NCBI RefSeq assembly: GCF_900188335.1
Contig: NZ_FZOY01000010.1
Coordinates: 62,001-126,000, forward strand
Length of the DNA: 64,000 bases
Direction: 5' to 3'
Source: Tropicimonas sediminicola
GTDB taxonomy: Bacteria; Pseudomonadota; Alphaproteobacteria; Rhodobacterales; Rhodobacteraceae
Below are positions 8,215-16,238 of this stretch, in pieces. The translations under genes were made by a program, and so were the position numbers. Every line of letters begins with the position of its first letter. Position 1 is the first letter of the stretch. The notes under the pieces were generated by a model that worked only from the letters and a program-made list of their open reading frames with translations, was not told the origin of the DNA and ran no database searches.

Positions 8215-9345
8215 TCAGTGTGCTGCGGTGGCGAGCGAGACGTTCTCGCCGGTATCGGCATCGAACAGGTGCACATGGGACCCGGCCGGCCGCAGGCCGA
8301 CGCTCTCGCCACGCGCAAAACGCTTCTCGAAACGGTCCGAAGGCACGACGGCGACGAGCTGCGCGTCGCCAAGCCTGGCGTGCAGGTTCACCTCGTGCCC
8401 CATGAACTCGACATGGCTGATCGTGGCGGTGAAAGCGCCCTCGCTGCCCGGCGCGACCACATGCAACTGCTGCGGCCGGATGCCGAAGGTCACCGGGCCG
8501 TTCCCGGTCTGGATCCGGTGGGCGAGCCCCTCGGCTATGGCGATGGTCTGCCCGCCCGCCGTCAGCTGCGGCAGGTCGCCGTCGCGGGTCAGCACGGCCG
8601 GAAAGAGGTTCATCTCCGGCATGCCGATGAAGCCCGCGACGAAGGCGTTGGCGGGGCGCTCGTAGAGCGTCTCCGGATCGGCCACCTGCATGATGTAACC
8701 GTCCTTCATCACGCAGATCCGGTCGCCCATCGTCATCGCCTCGACCTGGTCGTGTGTGACGTAGACGACCGTGGCGGGGCGCCCCTCCTCGCGCAGGCGC
8801 TTGTGCAGGTCGGTGATCCGCACCCGCATCGAGGCGCGCAGCTTGGCGTCGAGGTTCGACAGCGGCTCGTCGAAGAGAAAGACCTCCGGCTGCTTGATAA
8901 GGGCCCGCCCGAGCGCCACCCGCTGCGCCTGCCCGCCCGAAAGCTGCTTGGGCAGCCGGTCGAGCAGCTCCTCGATCTCGAGCACGCCGGACACCTCGTT
9001 GGTCGCCGCGTTGATCTGGTCCTTCGGCGTCCCGCGCAATTGCAAACCGAAGCCAAGGTTCCGCCGCACCTTCATGTGCGGGTAGAGCGCGTAGTTCTGG
9101 AACACCATCGCGATGCCGCGCTTGCCGGGAACGAGATCGTTGACCACGCGGTTGCCGATGCGGACCTCGCCGCCGGTGATCGTCTCCAGCCCGGCGATCA
9201 TCCGAAGCGTGGTCGACTTGGCGCAGCCCGACGGGCCGACGAGCACCATGAACTCGCCTTCGTGAACGTCGAGGTCGATCCCGTGCACCGCCTTGAAGCC
9301 GTTGCCATAGGTTTTCACGACCGATTTGAGTTGCAGTTCAGCCAT
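8215..9345 (-). CDS. togA: ABC transporter ATPase, UgpC/MalK type (TogA-like)
   Basis: A 376-residue carbohydrate-importer ATPase. The nucleotide-binding domain (about 1-235) shows Walker A GPSGCAKSTT, Q-loop QNYALYP, signature LSGGQAQR, Walker B VFLFDEPLSNLD and switch histidine VTHDQ. The C-terminal part (about 240-376) is the OB-fold TOBE regulatory domain of MalK/UgpC proteins. Walker A carries Ala in place of the last Gly before Lys (GCAKS), a variant I believe also occurs in other UgpC-like proteins, so I do not read it as inactivating. The start at 9345 (ATG) overlaps the stop of togN (ATGA), showing translational coupling. Confidence 0.92.
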   Translation of the reverse strand: MAELQLKSVVKTYGNGFKAVHGIDLDVHEGEFMVLVGPSGCAKSTTLRMIAGLETITGGEVRIGNRVVNDLVPGKRGIAMVFQNYALYPHMKVRRNLGFGLQLRGTPKDQINAATNEVSGVLEIEELLDRLPKQLSGGQAQRVALGRALIKQPEVFLFDEPLSNLDAKLRASMRVRITDLHKRLREEGRPATVVYVTHDQVEAMTMGDRICVMKDGYIMQVADPETLYERPANAFVAGFIGMPEMNLFPAVLTRDGDLPQLTAGGQTIAIAEGLAHRIQTGNGPVTFGIRPQQLHVVAPGSEGAFTATISHVEFMGHEVNLHARLGDAQLVAVVPSDRFEKRFARGESVGLRPAGSHVHLFDADTGENVSLATAAH

Positions 9346-10253
9346 CAGCCTTTGACTCCTCCCGACGAGATGCCCTCGATGAAATATTTCTGGGCCATGA
9401 AGAACACGATCAGCGAGGGCGTGAGGGTGAGCACCGACATCGCGAGGATCTGGTTCCAGTTGAAGGCCTCGGTCGTGTCGATGGAGAGCTTGAGCGCCAG
9501 GCTCACCGGGTAATGCTCGACCGAGGAGATGTAGATCAGCGGCCCGAGGAAGTCGTTCATGGTCCACATGAACTGGAACAGGCAGACCGAGATGATCGCC
9601 GGGGCCAGCATCGGCACCACGATGTAGAGCAGCGTCTGGATCGTCGTCGCCCCGTCGACCCGCGCGGCCTCTTCCATGTCACGCGGGATGGCGCGCAGGA
9701 ACTGGATCACCATGAAGACGAAGAAGGCGTCGCCCGCGAAGGCCGAAGGCACCCAGAGCGGCAGGAAGCTGTCGAGCCAGCCGAGTTCCCTGAACAGCAG
9801 GTACTGCGGGATGCGGGTGACCACGTTCGGCAGCAGCAGCGTCGCGATCACGGTGGCAAACAGGATCTTCTTGCCCGGGAACTCGAAGCGCGCGAAGCCA
9901 TAGGCCACGAGGGTGCAGGAGATCGCCGTGCCGATCACCTTGGGGATGACGATCCAGAGGGAGTTGAGGAAGAAATGCCCGAAGGTGTAGGGCGTGGAGG
10001 TCTTCCAACCGTCGATATAGCCCTGCAGTGTCGGCTCCTTCGGCCAGAACCCGGCGGACGAGAACATCTCCGCGTTGGTCTTGAACGAGGCGCCGATCAT
10101 CCAGATCAGCGGGTAGATCATGATCAGCCCGACGATGGTCAGCAGGCTGTAGCGCAGGGTCGAGGAGATCCGGCGCTGGCGGCGCAGCTTGACCTCGATC
10201 TCGGTGGGCGGGATTGCGGCAGCCCGGACGTTGACTTCGGAAATGTTGGCCAT
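9345..10253 (-). CDS. togN: ABC sugar permease, MalG type (TogN-like)
   Basis: A 302-residue inner-membrane permease with about six transmembrane helices, the first at about residues 33-53 (YSLLTIVGLIMIYPLIWMIG). The EAA loop is seen as MEEAARVDGATTIQTLLYIV, which docks on the ATPase. It starts 4 bp after togM and overlaps the ATPase start. Together with TogM it would form the heterodimeric channel for imported oligogalacturonides; the substrate is inferred from the neighbours. Confidence 0.92.
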   Translation of the reverse strand: MANISEVNVRAAAIPPTEIEVKLRRQRRISSTLRYSLLTIVGLIMIYPLIWMIGASFKTNAEMFSSAGFWPKEPTLQGYIDGWKTSTPYTFGHFFLNSLWIVIPKVIGTAISCTLVAYGFARFEFPGKKILFATVIATLLLPNVVTRIPQYLLFRELGWLDSFLPLWVPSAFAGDAFFVFMVIQFLRAIPRDMEEAARVDGATTIQTLLYIVVPMLAPAIISVCLFQFMWTMNDFLGPLIYISSVEHYPVSLALKLSIDTTEAFNWNQILAMSVLTLTPSLIVFFMAQKYFIEGISSGGVKG

Positions 10254-10257
10254 GGGG

Positions 10258-11142
10258 TCAGCTCCTCTTGTCGCCGGCGTAGTAGACCCACTTCTTCGAC
10301 GACCAGAAGGCGATCAGGGTCAGCACCATGATGATGGCAAAGAGCACCCAGGCGATGGCCGACGCGTAGCCCATGTCGAAGCTCTTGAACGCCTCGTCAT
10401 AGATGTAGAGCGGCAGCAGGTAGGTCGATTTGAGCGGACCGCCCTGGGTGATGATGTAGGGACCGTTGAACTCCTGGAACGCCTGAACGGTCTGCATGAT
10501 CAGGTTGAAGAAGATCACCGGCGTGATCAGCGGCAGCGTCACGTGGCGGAAGATGCGCCAGGGGCCCGCGCCGTCGATGGCCGCCGCCTCGTAGAGCGAC
10601 TTGTCGACCGATTGCAGCGCGGCGAGAAAGATCACCATCGCCGAGCCGAACTGCCAGCAGCGCAAGAGCGTGATGGTGAAGAGCGCGTTGGACGGCTCCC
10701 CGAACCAGTTGACCGGCTCCCCGCCGAGCCCCGTGATGACCATGTTGACCAGCCCGGTATCGGCGAAGATGTAGCGCCAGAGCACGGCGATCGCGATGGA
10801 GCCGCCGAGGATGGAGGGCACGTAATAGGCCGTCCGGAACAGGTTGATCGCCTTGAGGCGGTAGTTCAGCACCACCGCGATGAAGAGCGCGAAGGTCAGC
10901 TTCAGCGGCACCGTGGTGAAGACGTAGATCAGGGTGACCTTCAGCGACTTGTCAAAGGTGCGGTCGCGGGTGAAGAGCTTCTCGTAGTTCTTCGTGCCGA
11001 CCCATTCCGGGCGCGACAGCAGGTCGTAATCGGTGAAGCTCAGGAAGAACGAGGCCACGAAGGGAAACGCGGTGAAGAGCAGCAGCCCGATCACGTAGGG
11101 GGCCACGTACCATAGCCCGAGATACTTGCTGTCACCACCCAT
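10258..11142 (-). CDS. togM: ABC sugar permease, MalF type (TogM-like)
   Basis: A 294-residue inner-membrane permease of the binding-protein-dependent family. The first membrane helix is at about residues 10-30 (YVAPYVIGLLLFTAFPFVAS), and the EAA motif reads LYEAAAIDGAGPWRIFRHVT. It overlaps the GH4 stop by one base (TGATG) and is followed 4 bp later by togN. It is shorter than enterobacterial MalF because it lacks the large periplasmic loop, as is normal for the sugar-importer subfamily. Confidence 0.92.
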   Translation of the reverse strand: MGGDSKYLGLWYVAPYVIGLLLFTAFPFVASFFLSFTDYDLLSRPEWVGTKNYEKLFTRDRTFDKSLKVTLIYVFTTVPLKLTFALFIAVVLNYRLKAINLFRTAYYVPSILGGSIAIAVLWRYIFADTGLVNMVITGLGGEPVNWFGEPSNALFTITLLRCWQFGSAMVIFLAALQSVDKSLYEAAAIDGAGPWRIFRHVTLPLITPVIFFNLIMQTVQAFQEFNGPYIITQGGPLKSTYLLPLYIYDEAFKSFDMGYASAIAWVLFAIIMVLTLIAFWSSKKWVYYAGDKRS

Positions 11143-12578
11143 CAGGCCGCTCCTTTCAGGTCATCGGGAAGAACATGGGATGTCGCCGCGAGCATCTGCG
11201 CGAACATCTCGCGCGCGGCCTGCTCCGGCATCGGCGCGACAAGCGGATCGCTGCGGAACAGCGGGAAGAGCGCCGCGCTGTCCGCATCGAGCACCGCCCG
11301 GAGCAAGGCGGCCTGCCGCAGCGCGTGGTCCCGCACCAGTGTGCCGAGCGCCGCCGGCAGGCGGCCCGCGCAGACCGGCGCGACGCCGCCCTGCGTGAAG
11401 ACGGCATTGGTCTCCACGATGGACCCCTCGGGCAGGTCGGGCATCTGGCCGATGTTGGGCAGGTTGACGTTGCTGACATGAGCCTCGCCCCCCATCAGCG
11501 CCACGATCTGGTCGACCAGCGCCTCGTCGGACCGGCTGGCCCGCGGTGCGCGCTCGCCGGTGCGCAGGGCCTCCGCCCGTTGCAGCTTTGCTTCCCTGTC
11601 CCGCACCCGGTAGGCGACCGGCGTCAGGGCAAATCCCCAGCGTTCGGGGGCGTTCAGGTAGTCGGACACCGGCAGGAATTCGGCAAGGTGCCGGTCGCCG
11701 GCGGCGGCCGGGATGCCAAAGCGCCGAAAGAGGTCGAAGGCCACGAGGTTCTTCGTTCCGAAATACCGTGCGTGCTCTTCATCCTTGCCCGGCTCGGTCT
11801 GGACCCAGCCTTCCTGCATATGCGCCCGGACGAACTCCAGGTAGGCCGGCATCATGTCACGGCCCGCGAGAGAGATGCGGTTGACGAACGTGAAGTGGTT
11901 GATCCCGAGCACGTTCACCTGAACGTCCCGATGTCCATAATGCGCCTCGCCCGCGCGGTCGTTGGCGATCTGCGCAACCTGCCGCCGGATCTTCGTGACC
12001 TCGTGGCACTCGCCCCAGGCACGGATGCCCGGGAAGACCGCGTGCAGGGTGCCGGTCAGGACGCTCATGGGATTGGTCAGGTTGCAGACATGGGCGCGTG
12101 GGGCATGGTCGCGGATCGCGCGGGCGATCTCGGCGAGCATCGGGATCGCCCGCAGCGCGCGGACGAAGCCGCCGGGGCCAACCGTGTCGCCCACCGCCTG
12201 CGGGATGCCGAACGCGGCCGGGATCGCGATGTCCTGGGCCATGTCGTCGAAACTGCCCGGCAGGATCGAGATCACGACCACATCGGCGCCGTCCAGCGCC
12301 TCCGCCAGACTGGCGCTGGCAGTGTAGGAGGCAGGCGCTCCCCGGGAGACGCCGGCGAAGCGGGCCCCGATCTCGGCGTTTCGGCGTGCGGCCGCGTGAT
12401 CGATGTCGAACAGCCGGACATTCGCCCGAAGGCGCGTGTCACGGGCGAGGTCAGCCATCAGCTCGGCGGCCCAGTTGAGGGATCCCCCGCCGATGAAGGC
12501 GATGCTGACAGGTATATGCTGGTCTGAATCGTCCATTTCGAACGTGCGATGGGCTCCAACCCAAGGCCGGACCTCCAT
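11142..12578 (-). CDS. GH4 family NAD(+)/Mn-dependent glycosidase, probable alpha-galacturonidase
   Basis: GH4 enzymes cleave glycosides by a redox-elimination mechanism using NAD+ and a divalent metal. In this 478-residue protein the nucleotide fold opens IAFIGGGSLNWAAELM (about 27-42), NLTNP is at 166-170, the metal-binding motif CHEV starts at Cys191, and GINHF is at about 225-229. The closest characterised type by motif and context is the LplD-like alpha-galacturonidase, which releases galacturonate from small oligomers. It has no signal peptide, as expected for an NAD-dependent cytoplasmic enzyme. ATG 12578 has a GGGAGGAAAAG ribosome binding site. It is the first gene of the pectin operon, divergent from an AraC regulator. 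Confidence 0.85.
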   Translation of the reverse strand: MEVRPWVGAHRTFEMDDSDQHIPVSIAFIGGGSLNWAAELMADLARDTRLRANVRLFDIDHAAARRNAEIGARFAGVSRGAPASYTASASLAEALDGADVVVISILPGSFDDMAQDIAIPAAFGIPQAVGDTVGPGGFVRALRAIPMLAEIARAIRDHAPRAHVCNLTNPMSVLTGTLHAVFPGIRAWGECHEVTKIRRQVAQIANDRAGEAHYGHRDVQVNVLGINHFTFVNRISLAGRDMMPAYLEFVRAHMQEGWVQTEPGKDEEHARYFGTKNLVAFDLFRRFGIPAAAGDRHLAEFLPVSDYLNAPERWGFALTPVAYRVRDREAKLQRAEALRTGERAPRASRSDEALVDQIVALMGGEAHVSNVNLPNIGQMPDLPEGSIVETNAVFTQGGVAPVCAGRLPAALGTLVRDHALRQAALLRAVLDADSAALFPLFRSDPLVAPMPEQAAREMFAQMLAATSHVLPDDLKGAA

Positions 12579-12688
12579 CTTTTCCTCCCGTTTACTTGCG
12601 AAATCCGCTTTCGAACACGAATTCGCATCTTGTGTGAGAGGTTACGGCGCTGGAAGCAGCGCGTGAATGGTGGTAATCTTAGAAAAGG
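12579..12688. promoter_or_regulatory. Divergent control region, pectin operon and AraC gene
   Basis: A 110-bp gap between two divergent starts. It contains an inverted pair TGCGAA (12597-12602) and TTCGCA (12622-12627) with a 19-bp spacer, possibly an operator for the AraC regulator. I see no unambiguous -35/-10 pair. Confidence 0.45.
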
Positions 12689-13546
12689 ATGGACAAAACC
12701 GAACATTCACCACTCAGCCACATTCCCGTTGGCTCCTTGTCGCTCCGACTGGCGCGCTCCACCATCAAGATGCAGCACGACGTGGGATGGCGGATCGACA
12801 AGCTGAACCCCGTGCACGACCTGATCATCTGCCTGTCGGGCCAGATCAGCTACCAGGTCGGACATGCGCCGGAACCGGTCATTCTCACCCCCGGGGACGG
12901 CATGCTGATCCCCGCCCACACGCGGTTTCGCGGCTCCAATGCGGGGGACACGCCGATCGTGGGGATCGCGCAGCATTTCTCGCTGGAATTCTTTCGCCGC
13001 GGCGACCTCATCCGGCAGATGGCGTTGAAGCAGGTTGTCCGCATGCCGAACTGGGAGGTGCTGGAACCCATGATCCGGTATTTCCGGGAAAGCGCGCCCA
13101 CGGACCGAACGACCCTGGCGCAGCACCATCAGTTCATGGTGCTGCTCCTCGCCTACCTCGAGGAGGCGTTCCAGGAATGGCTGGTGGAGCGGTCCGTTCC
13201 CGAGAGCGCCGATCACCTCTCCATGCAGATCATGCTCGTCGCCTCCAGGCTCTCGGCCGATCCCCTCGGCGCCGGAGTCGAGGAAGCGCTCCGGACGGTG
13301 CCCTACAACCCCGACTATTTCCGGCGGGCCTTCCGCGAGCGGATCGGCCAGACGCCGCAGAAGTTTCGCGAGTTGAAACGCATGGAGTTCGCCGCGAACC
13401 GGCTGGGCATGGGATTGACGGTAAAGGCCGTGGCGGCGGAACTCGGCTATACGGACCCGTATTTCTTCAGCCGCATGTTCAAGCGACACCTGGGCGTCAG
13501 CCCATCGACCTATCGTGGGCAGCCTACGCCCGAAGCAGGGGGCTGA
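12689..13546 (+). CDS. AraC-family regulator with cupin sensor domain (probable pectin-operon regulator)
   Basis: A 285-residue AraC/XylS-type regulator. The N-terminal half (about 15-110) is a cupin-like sensor barrel (PVHDLIICLSGQISYQVG; ILTPGDGMLIPAHTRFRG). The C-terminal hundred residues carry two HTH motifs; the second is clear as KAVAAELGYTDPYFFSRMFK followed by RHLGVSPSTYR. It is divergent from, and 110 bp away from, the GH4-tog-GH28-GH105-PME operon, so control of that operon by a pectin-derived sugar acid is the natural inference. Confidence 0.88.
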   Translation: MDKTEHSPLSHIPVGSLSLRLARSTIKMQHDVGWRIDKLNPVHDLIICLSGQISYQVGHAPEPVILTPGDGMLIPAHTRFRGSNAGDTPIVGIAQHFSLEFFRRGDLIRQMALKQVVRMPNWEVLEPMIRYFRESAPTDRTTLAQHHQFMVLLLAYLEEAFQEWLVERSVPESADHLSMQIMLVASRLSADPLGAGVEEALRTVPYNPDYFRRAFRERIGQTPQKFRELKRMEFAANRLGMGLTVKAVAAELGYTDPYFFSRMFKRHLGVSPSTYRGQPTPEAGG

Positions 13547-13653
13547 CCCCGGCATTACGTCGAAAACCCGCGGCCCCGACAACTTGCGCCCCTGCCAAGC
13601 CGCGCCAAGTCGGTATATGACATCTCAATCGCAGATCAGGATTGGGTGCCACC

Positions 13654-13995
13654 GTGTCAGAAACCTTTCTCCGCATCACCACTGACGGACCGGCCGAGGC
13701 CGATCATCCCCCGGCCGACAGGCTCATCGCGGGATCTCCCCAGTTCACCACGTGGAATCTCGAGGAACGTGACGGGCTCTACTGCGGGACCTGGCGCTCC
13801 ACCCCGGGCAAGTGGAAGATCCGGTACGACGAGTGGGAGTATTGCCGCATCCTCGACGGGCATTCGATCATCGCCGAAGACGGCGGCGAGGCGTTCGAGG
13901 TCCGCGCGGGCGACAGCTTCGTCCTTCGTCCGGGCTTTTCCGGCACCTGGGAAGTGATTGAGACGACCACCAAGGAATACGTCATCCGCCTCTGA
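13654..13995 (+). CDS. Small cupin-domain protein (DUF861/EutQ-like)
   Basis: A single-domain beta-barrel protein of about 113 residues. The pattern TWRSTPGKWKIRYDEWEYCRILDGHSIIAEDGGEAFEVRAGDSFVLRPGFSGTWEV, spread over residues about 45-100, is that of the Cupin_3/DUF861 family, which often shows (S)-ureidoglycine-aminohydrolase or EutQ annotation. Its function here is unknown; such proteins may bind a small acid or act as mutarotase-like enzymes. I chose GTG at 13654 (MSETFLRI); an in-frame TTG at 13642 adds four residues but sits directly on the AGG that would be the ribosome binding site. It lies 108 bp after the AraC gene and is convergent with the AbrB gene. Confidence 0.72.
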   Translation: MSETFLRITTDGPAEADHPPADRLIAGSPQFTTWNLEERDGLYCGTWRSTPGKWKIRYDEWEYCRILDGHSIIAEDGGEAFEVRAGDSFVLRPGFSGTWEVIETTTKEYVIRL

Positions 13996-14015
13996 GCGAA
14001 GCGGCTGGACGAGCG

Positions 14016-14034
14016 AACGGCAGCGAGCGCCGTT
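14016..14034. terminator. Small hairpin between convergent genes
   Basis: Arms AACGGC (14016-14021) and GCCGTT (14029-14034) with a 7-nt loop, followed by a single further T, in the 46-bp gap between the cupin and AbrB genes. It is symmetric enough to act weakly in both directions. Evidence is modest. Confidence 0.4.
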
Positions 14035-14041
14035 TGCCGCG

Positions 14042-15082
14042 TCATCGGCGCCGGATCCACCGGATCGCCAGCGGCGCGAGCGTGATGACGAGGACGAGCC
14101 GGAAGACGTGGTGGAGCACCACGTAGGTCAGGTCGGCCCCCGCGACGATCGAAAGCACCACCATCTCGCCCTGTCCGCCGGGAAGGAAGGCCAGGAAGGC
14201 GTCGAGCCCCGGAGCGATGCCCAGCATGACGACACCGGCGATGAAGACGCTGCTGACGGCGGCCAGCAGCAGGCCGTTGGTGGCGCCCGCGAGCACGGTG
14301 CGGCGCAACTCCCCGAAGGTCACGCCCGCATAGCGCGCGCCGACGCCGACGCCGATGAAGAATTGCGCCGCCCAGACCATCTCGGCCGGCGGACGATGGG
14401 TGATGAGCCCGGCAAGGGACAGGCAGGCGGTGGCGATCAGGGGACCGATGATCGAGGCGCCGAACAGGCCGACGCGCTTCGCGATCTGCCATCCGCCAAT
14501 CGCCGCTGCGATCATCAGGGCGATCTCGTGGATCGGGATGTCACGGGCCGGCGCGCCGGGACTGGCGGTGAGATCCACCCCCCAGATATGCGCGAGCGCA
14601 AAGGGCGCGAGGCTGACGAGCAGCAGCACGCGCGTGGCGTGGATAAGCGAGAGGACGCGCATGTCCGCCCCGGCCTCCTCGCCGTAGACGACCATGTCCT
14701 GCAACCCGCCGGGCATCGCGCCGTAGTAGCTCGTCACGTGGTCATAGCCGAAAACGTTGTGCAGCAGCGGATAGGCGGTCAGCGCGATCAGGCCGACGAA
14801 GACAGGAACCAGCGCGAGCGAACGCAGCATGTCCGGCACCTGGCCGATGATATCGGGCGTGAACGCCGCGCCCGCCGCGACGCCGAGAACGGTCCGGAAC
14901 AGCGCGCCTAGCGCTCCGGGCCCTTCGAGCCTTGCACCGATCAGCGCTGCGCCGAGGCAGGCGAACATCGGGCCGAGCAGAAACGGCAGCGGCAGGCCGA
15001 CCAGGTAGAAGGCCAGCACGCCACCCGCGGCGATCGCGAAGGTCCAGAGCCGCGGGCTCCGGTATCGGGGGGCTGCGGTCAT
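14042..15082 (-). CDS. AbrB-family integral membrane protein (putative transporter/regulator)
   Basis: A 346-residue membrane protein with two repeats of the AbrB-type membrane duplication (PF05145 family, formerly labelled 'ammonia monooxygenase'). About ten hydrophobic helices are visible, with the repeated glycine-rich elements GLPLPFLLGPMFACLGAAL in the first half and VGLFGASIIGPLIATACLS in the second, plus the family motif AMPGGLQDMVVYGEEAGADM near residue 120. Members are often near TTT (TctABC) transporters or other acid-uptake genes, but the transported molecule is not established. The start ATG at 15082 is the MTAAPRYRSP start; a longer frame upstream is arginine-rich and not credible. 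It follows tcuB by 58 bp on the same strand. Confidence 0.82.
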   Translation of the reverse strand: MTAAPRYRSPRLWTFAIAAGGVLAFYLVGLPLPFLLGPMFACLGAALIGARLEGPGALGALFRTVLGVAAGAAFTPDIIGQVPDMLRSLALVPVFVGLIALTAYPLLHNVFGYDHVTSYYGAMPGGLQDMVVYGEEAGADMRVLSLIHATRVLLLVSLAPFALAHIWGVDLTASPGAPARDIPIHEIALMIAAAIGGWQIAKRVGLFGASIIGPLIATACLSLAGLITHRPPAEMVWAAQFFIGVGVGARYAGVTFGELRRTVLAGATNGLLLAAVSSVFIAGVVMLGIAPGLDAFLAFLPGGQGEMVVLSIVAGADLTYVVLHHVFRLVLVITLAPLAIRWIRRR

Positions 15083-15140
15083 GATCTGCCGACCGGTCTT
15101 GCCCGGCCCGGTACAGCGGCGCGATGCGCCCCTGCCCTCG

Positions 15141-16238
15141 TCACGCCGTGGCCTCGTTCCCGGTGCCCGGGGCGGTCTCCTGCTTGCGCTGCGCATCCCG
15201 CACCAGAGCCGCGAGCCGGTAGAAGCCGTGCGCCATCTTGGTGTAGGGCGTCAGCAGGAAGAAGCTCAGCACCGCGCCGAGGTGCAGCGCCAGCATCAAG
15301 GGCATCGCGCCCGTCCCTCCCAGAGCATAGAGCGCGAGACCGCTGACGGCGACGAAGCCGAGCAACAGGACGAAGCCCATCTCTCCGCCCCAGGCGGTCG
15401 CGTCGCCCACCTCCCGGTCGGCCGAAAGCTTGAGCCATGCGATCCAGCCGGTTCCGGCCGCAAGCATCACCCCGCCCGGCACGCCGAGCAGCTTGGGAAG
15501 CGAGAACAGCCCGTAGGGCGCGTGCAGCCCGAAGCCATAATGCATCACGGTGCCGGCACTGGTCGCGGCAAAACACAGCAGGAAGCCGTACATCACGAGC
15601 TGGTGCGCATAGCGGCGGGCATGGGAGAAGCGGTCTTCCTCCTCGAAGTTGCAGCCGTCGCCGTGTCCGGCGGCGAGGTCCTTCATCTTCGCCACCATAC
15701 CGAAGGCGCCCACGAGGTGCGCCCACCGAATGCGCGCGCCGCCGACGCTCCGCCAATAGCGGCGCAGCCCAACGGCGAGGCTCGCCAGCGGGAAGAGGAA
15801 GGCAGGGGCGAAGATCGCCACCATCGCATTGTGGGACAGCGCAGCGTAGAAGCCCTCGCCGCCCGCCGAGCCGATGGCGCGGATCGCGAGGAACAGGAGC
15901 GCGAAGCCGAGGACGCTCGCCGCGGCGATCATGGTGCCGTGAGTATGGAACGCCCGGGCCGCCGGCGCGGGCCAGGCGAAACGTTCCCAGCTGTCACGCC
16001 GCACTTCCGCAAGCGCCTTGGGAAGGTTCAGGTCGAACTCGTGCGGCGCGGTGTACTGGCACGCGTAATAGCAGCCACGGCAGTTGTGGCAGAGGTTGGC
16101 GAGCTGGGTGATGTCGCCGTCGGTGAAGACGCGTTTCTGGTGCAGCGCCGGGAAGACCGAGCAATAGCCCTCGCAATAGCGGCAGGCATTGCAGATCTCG
16201 GCCTGACGGCGGGCTTCCTGGAGAAGATCAAGCGGCAT
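15141..16238 (-). CDS. tcuB: Tricarballylate utilisation protein TcuB (CitB-like Fe-S/membrane electron carrier)
   Basis: TcuB reoxidises the FADH2 of TcuA and passes electrons to the membrane quinone pool. This 365-residue protein shows two four-cysteine clusters near the N-terminus, CNACRYCEGYC (Cys16, 19, 22, 26) and CHNCRGCYYAC (Cys50, 53, 56, 60), for two [4Fe-4S] centres. About six hydrophobic helices follow, with histidines suitable for haem. The start is ATG 16238 (MPLDLLQEAR), overlapping the end of tcuA by 11 bp, typical of tcuAB. A longer N-terminus (MQDGRPPP) is open but would overlap tcuA further. Confidence 0.9.
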   Translation of the reverse strand: MPLDLLQEARRQAEICNACRYCEGYCSVFPALHQKRVFTDGDITQLANLCHNCRGCYYACQYTAPHEFDLNLPKALAEVRRDSWERFAWPAPAARAFHTHGTMIAAASVLGFALLFLAIRAIGSAGGEGFYAALSHNAMVAIFAPAFLFPLASLAVGLRRYWRSVGGARIRWAHLVGAFGMVAKMKDLAAGHGDGCNFEEEDRFSHARRYAHQLVMYGFLLCFAATSAGTVMHYGFGLHAPYGLFSLPKLLGVPGGVMLAAGTGWIAWLKLSADREVGDATAWGGEMGFVLLLGFVAVSGLALYALGGTGAMPLMLALHLGAVLSFFLLTPYTKMAHGFYRLAALVRDAQRKQETAPGTGNEATA

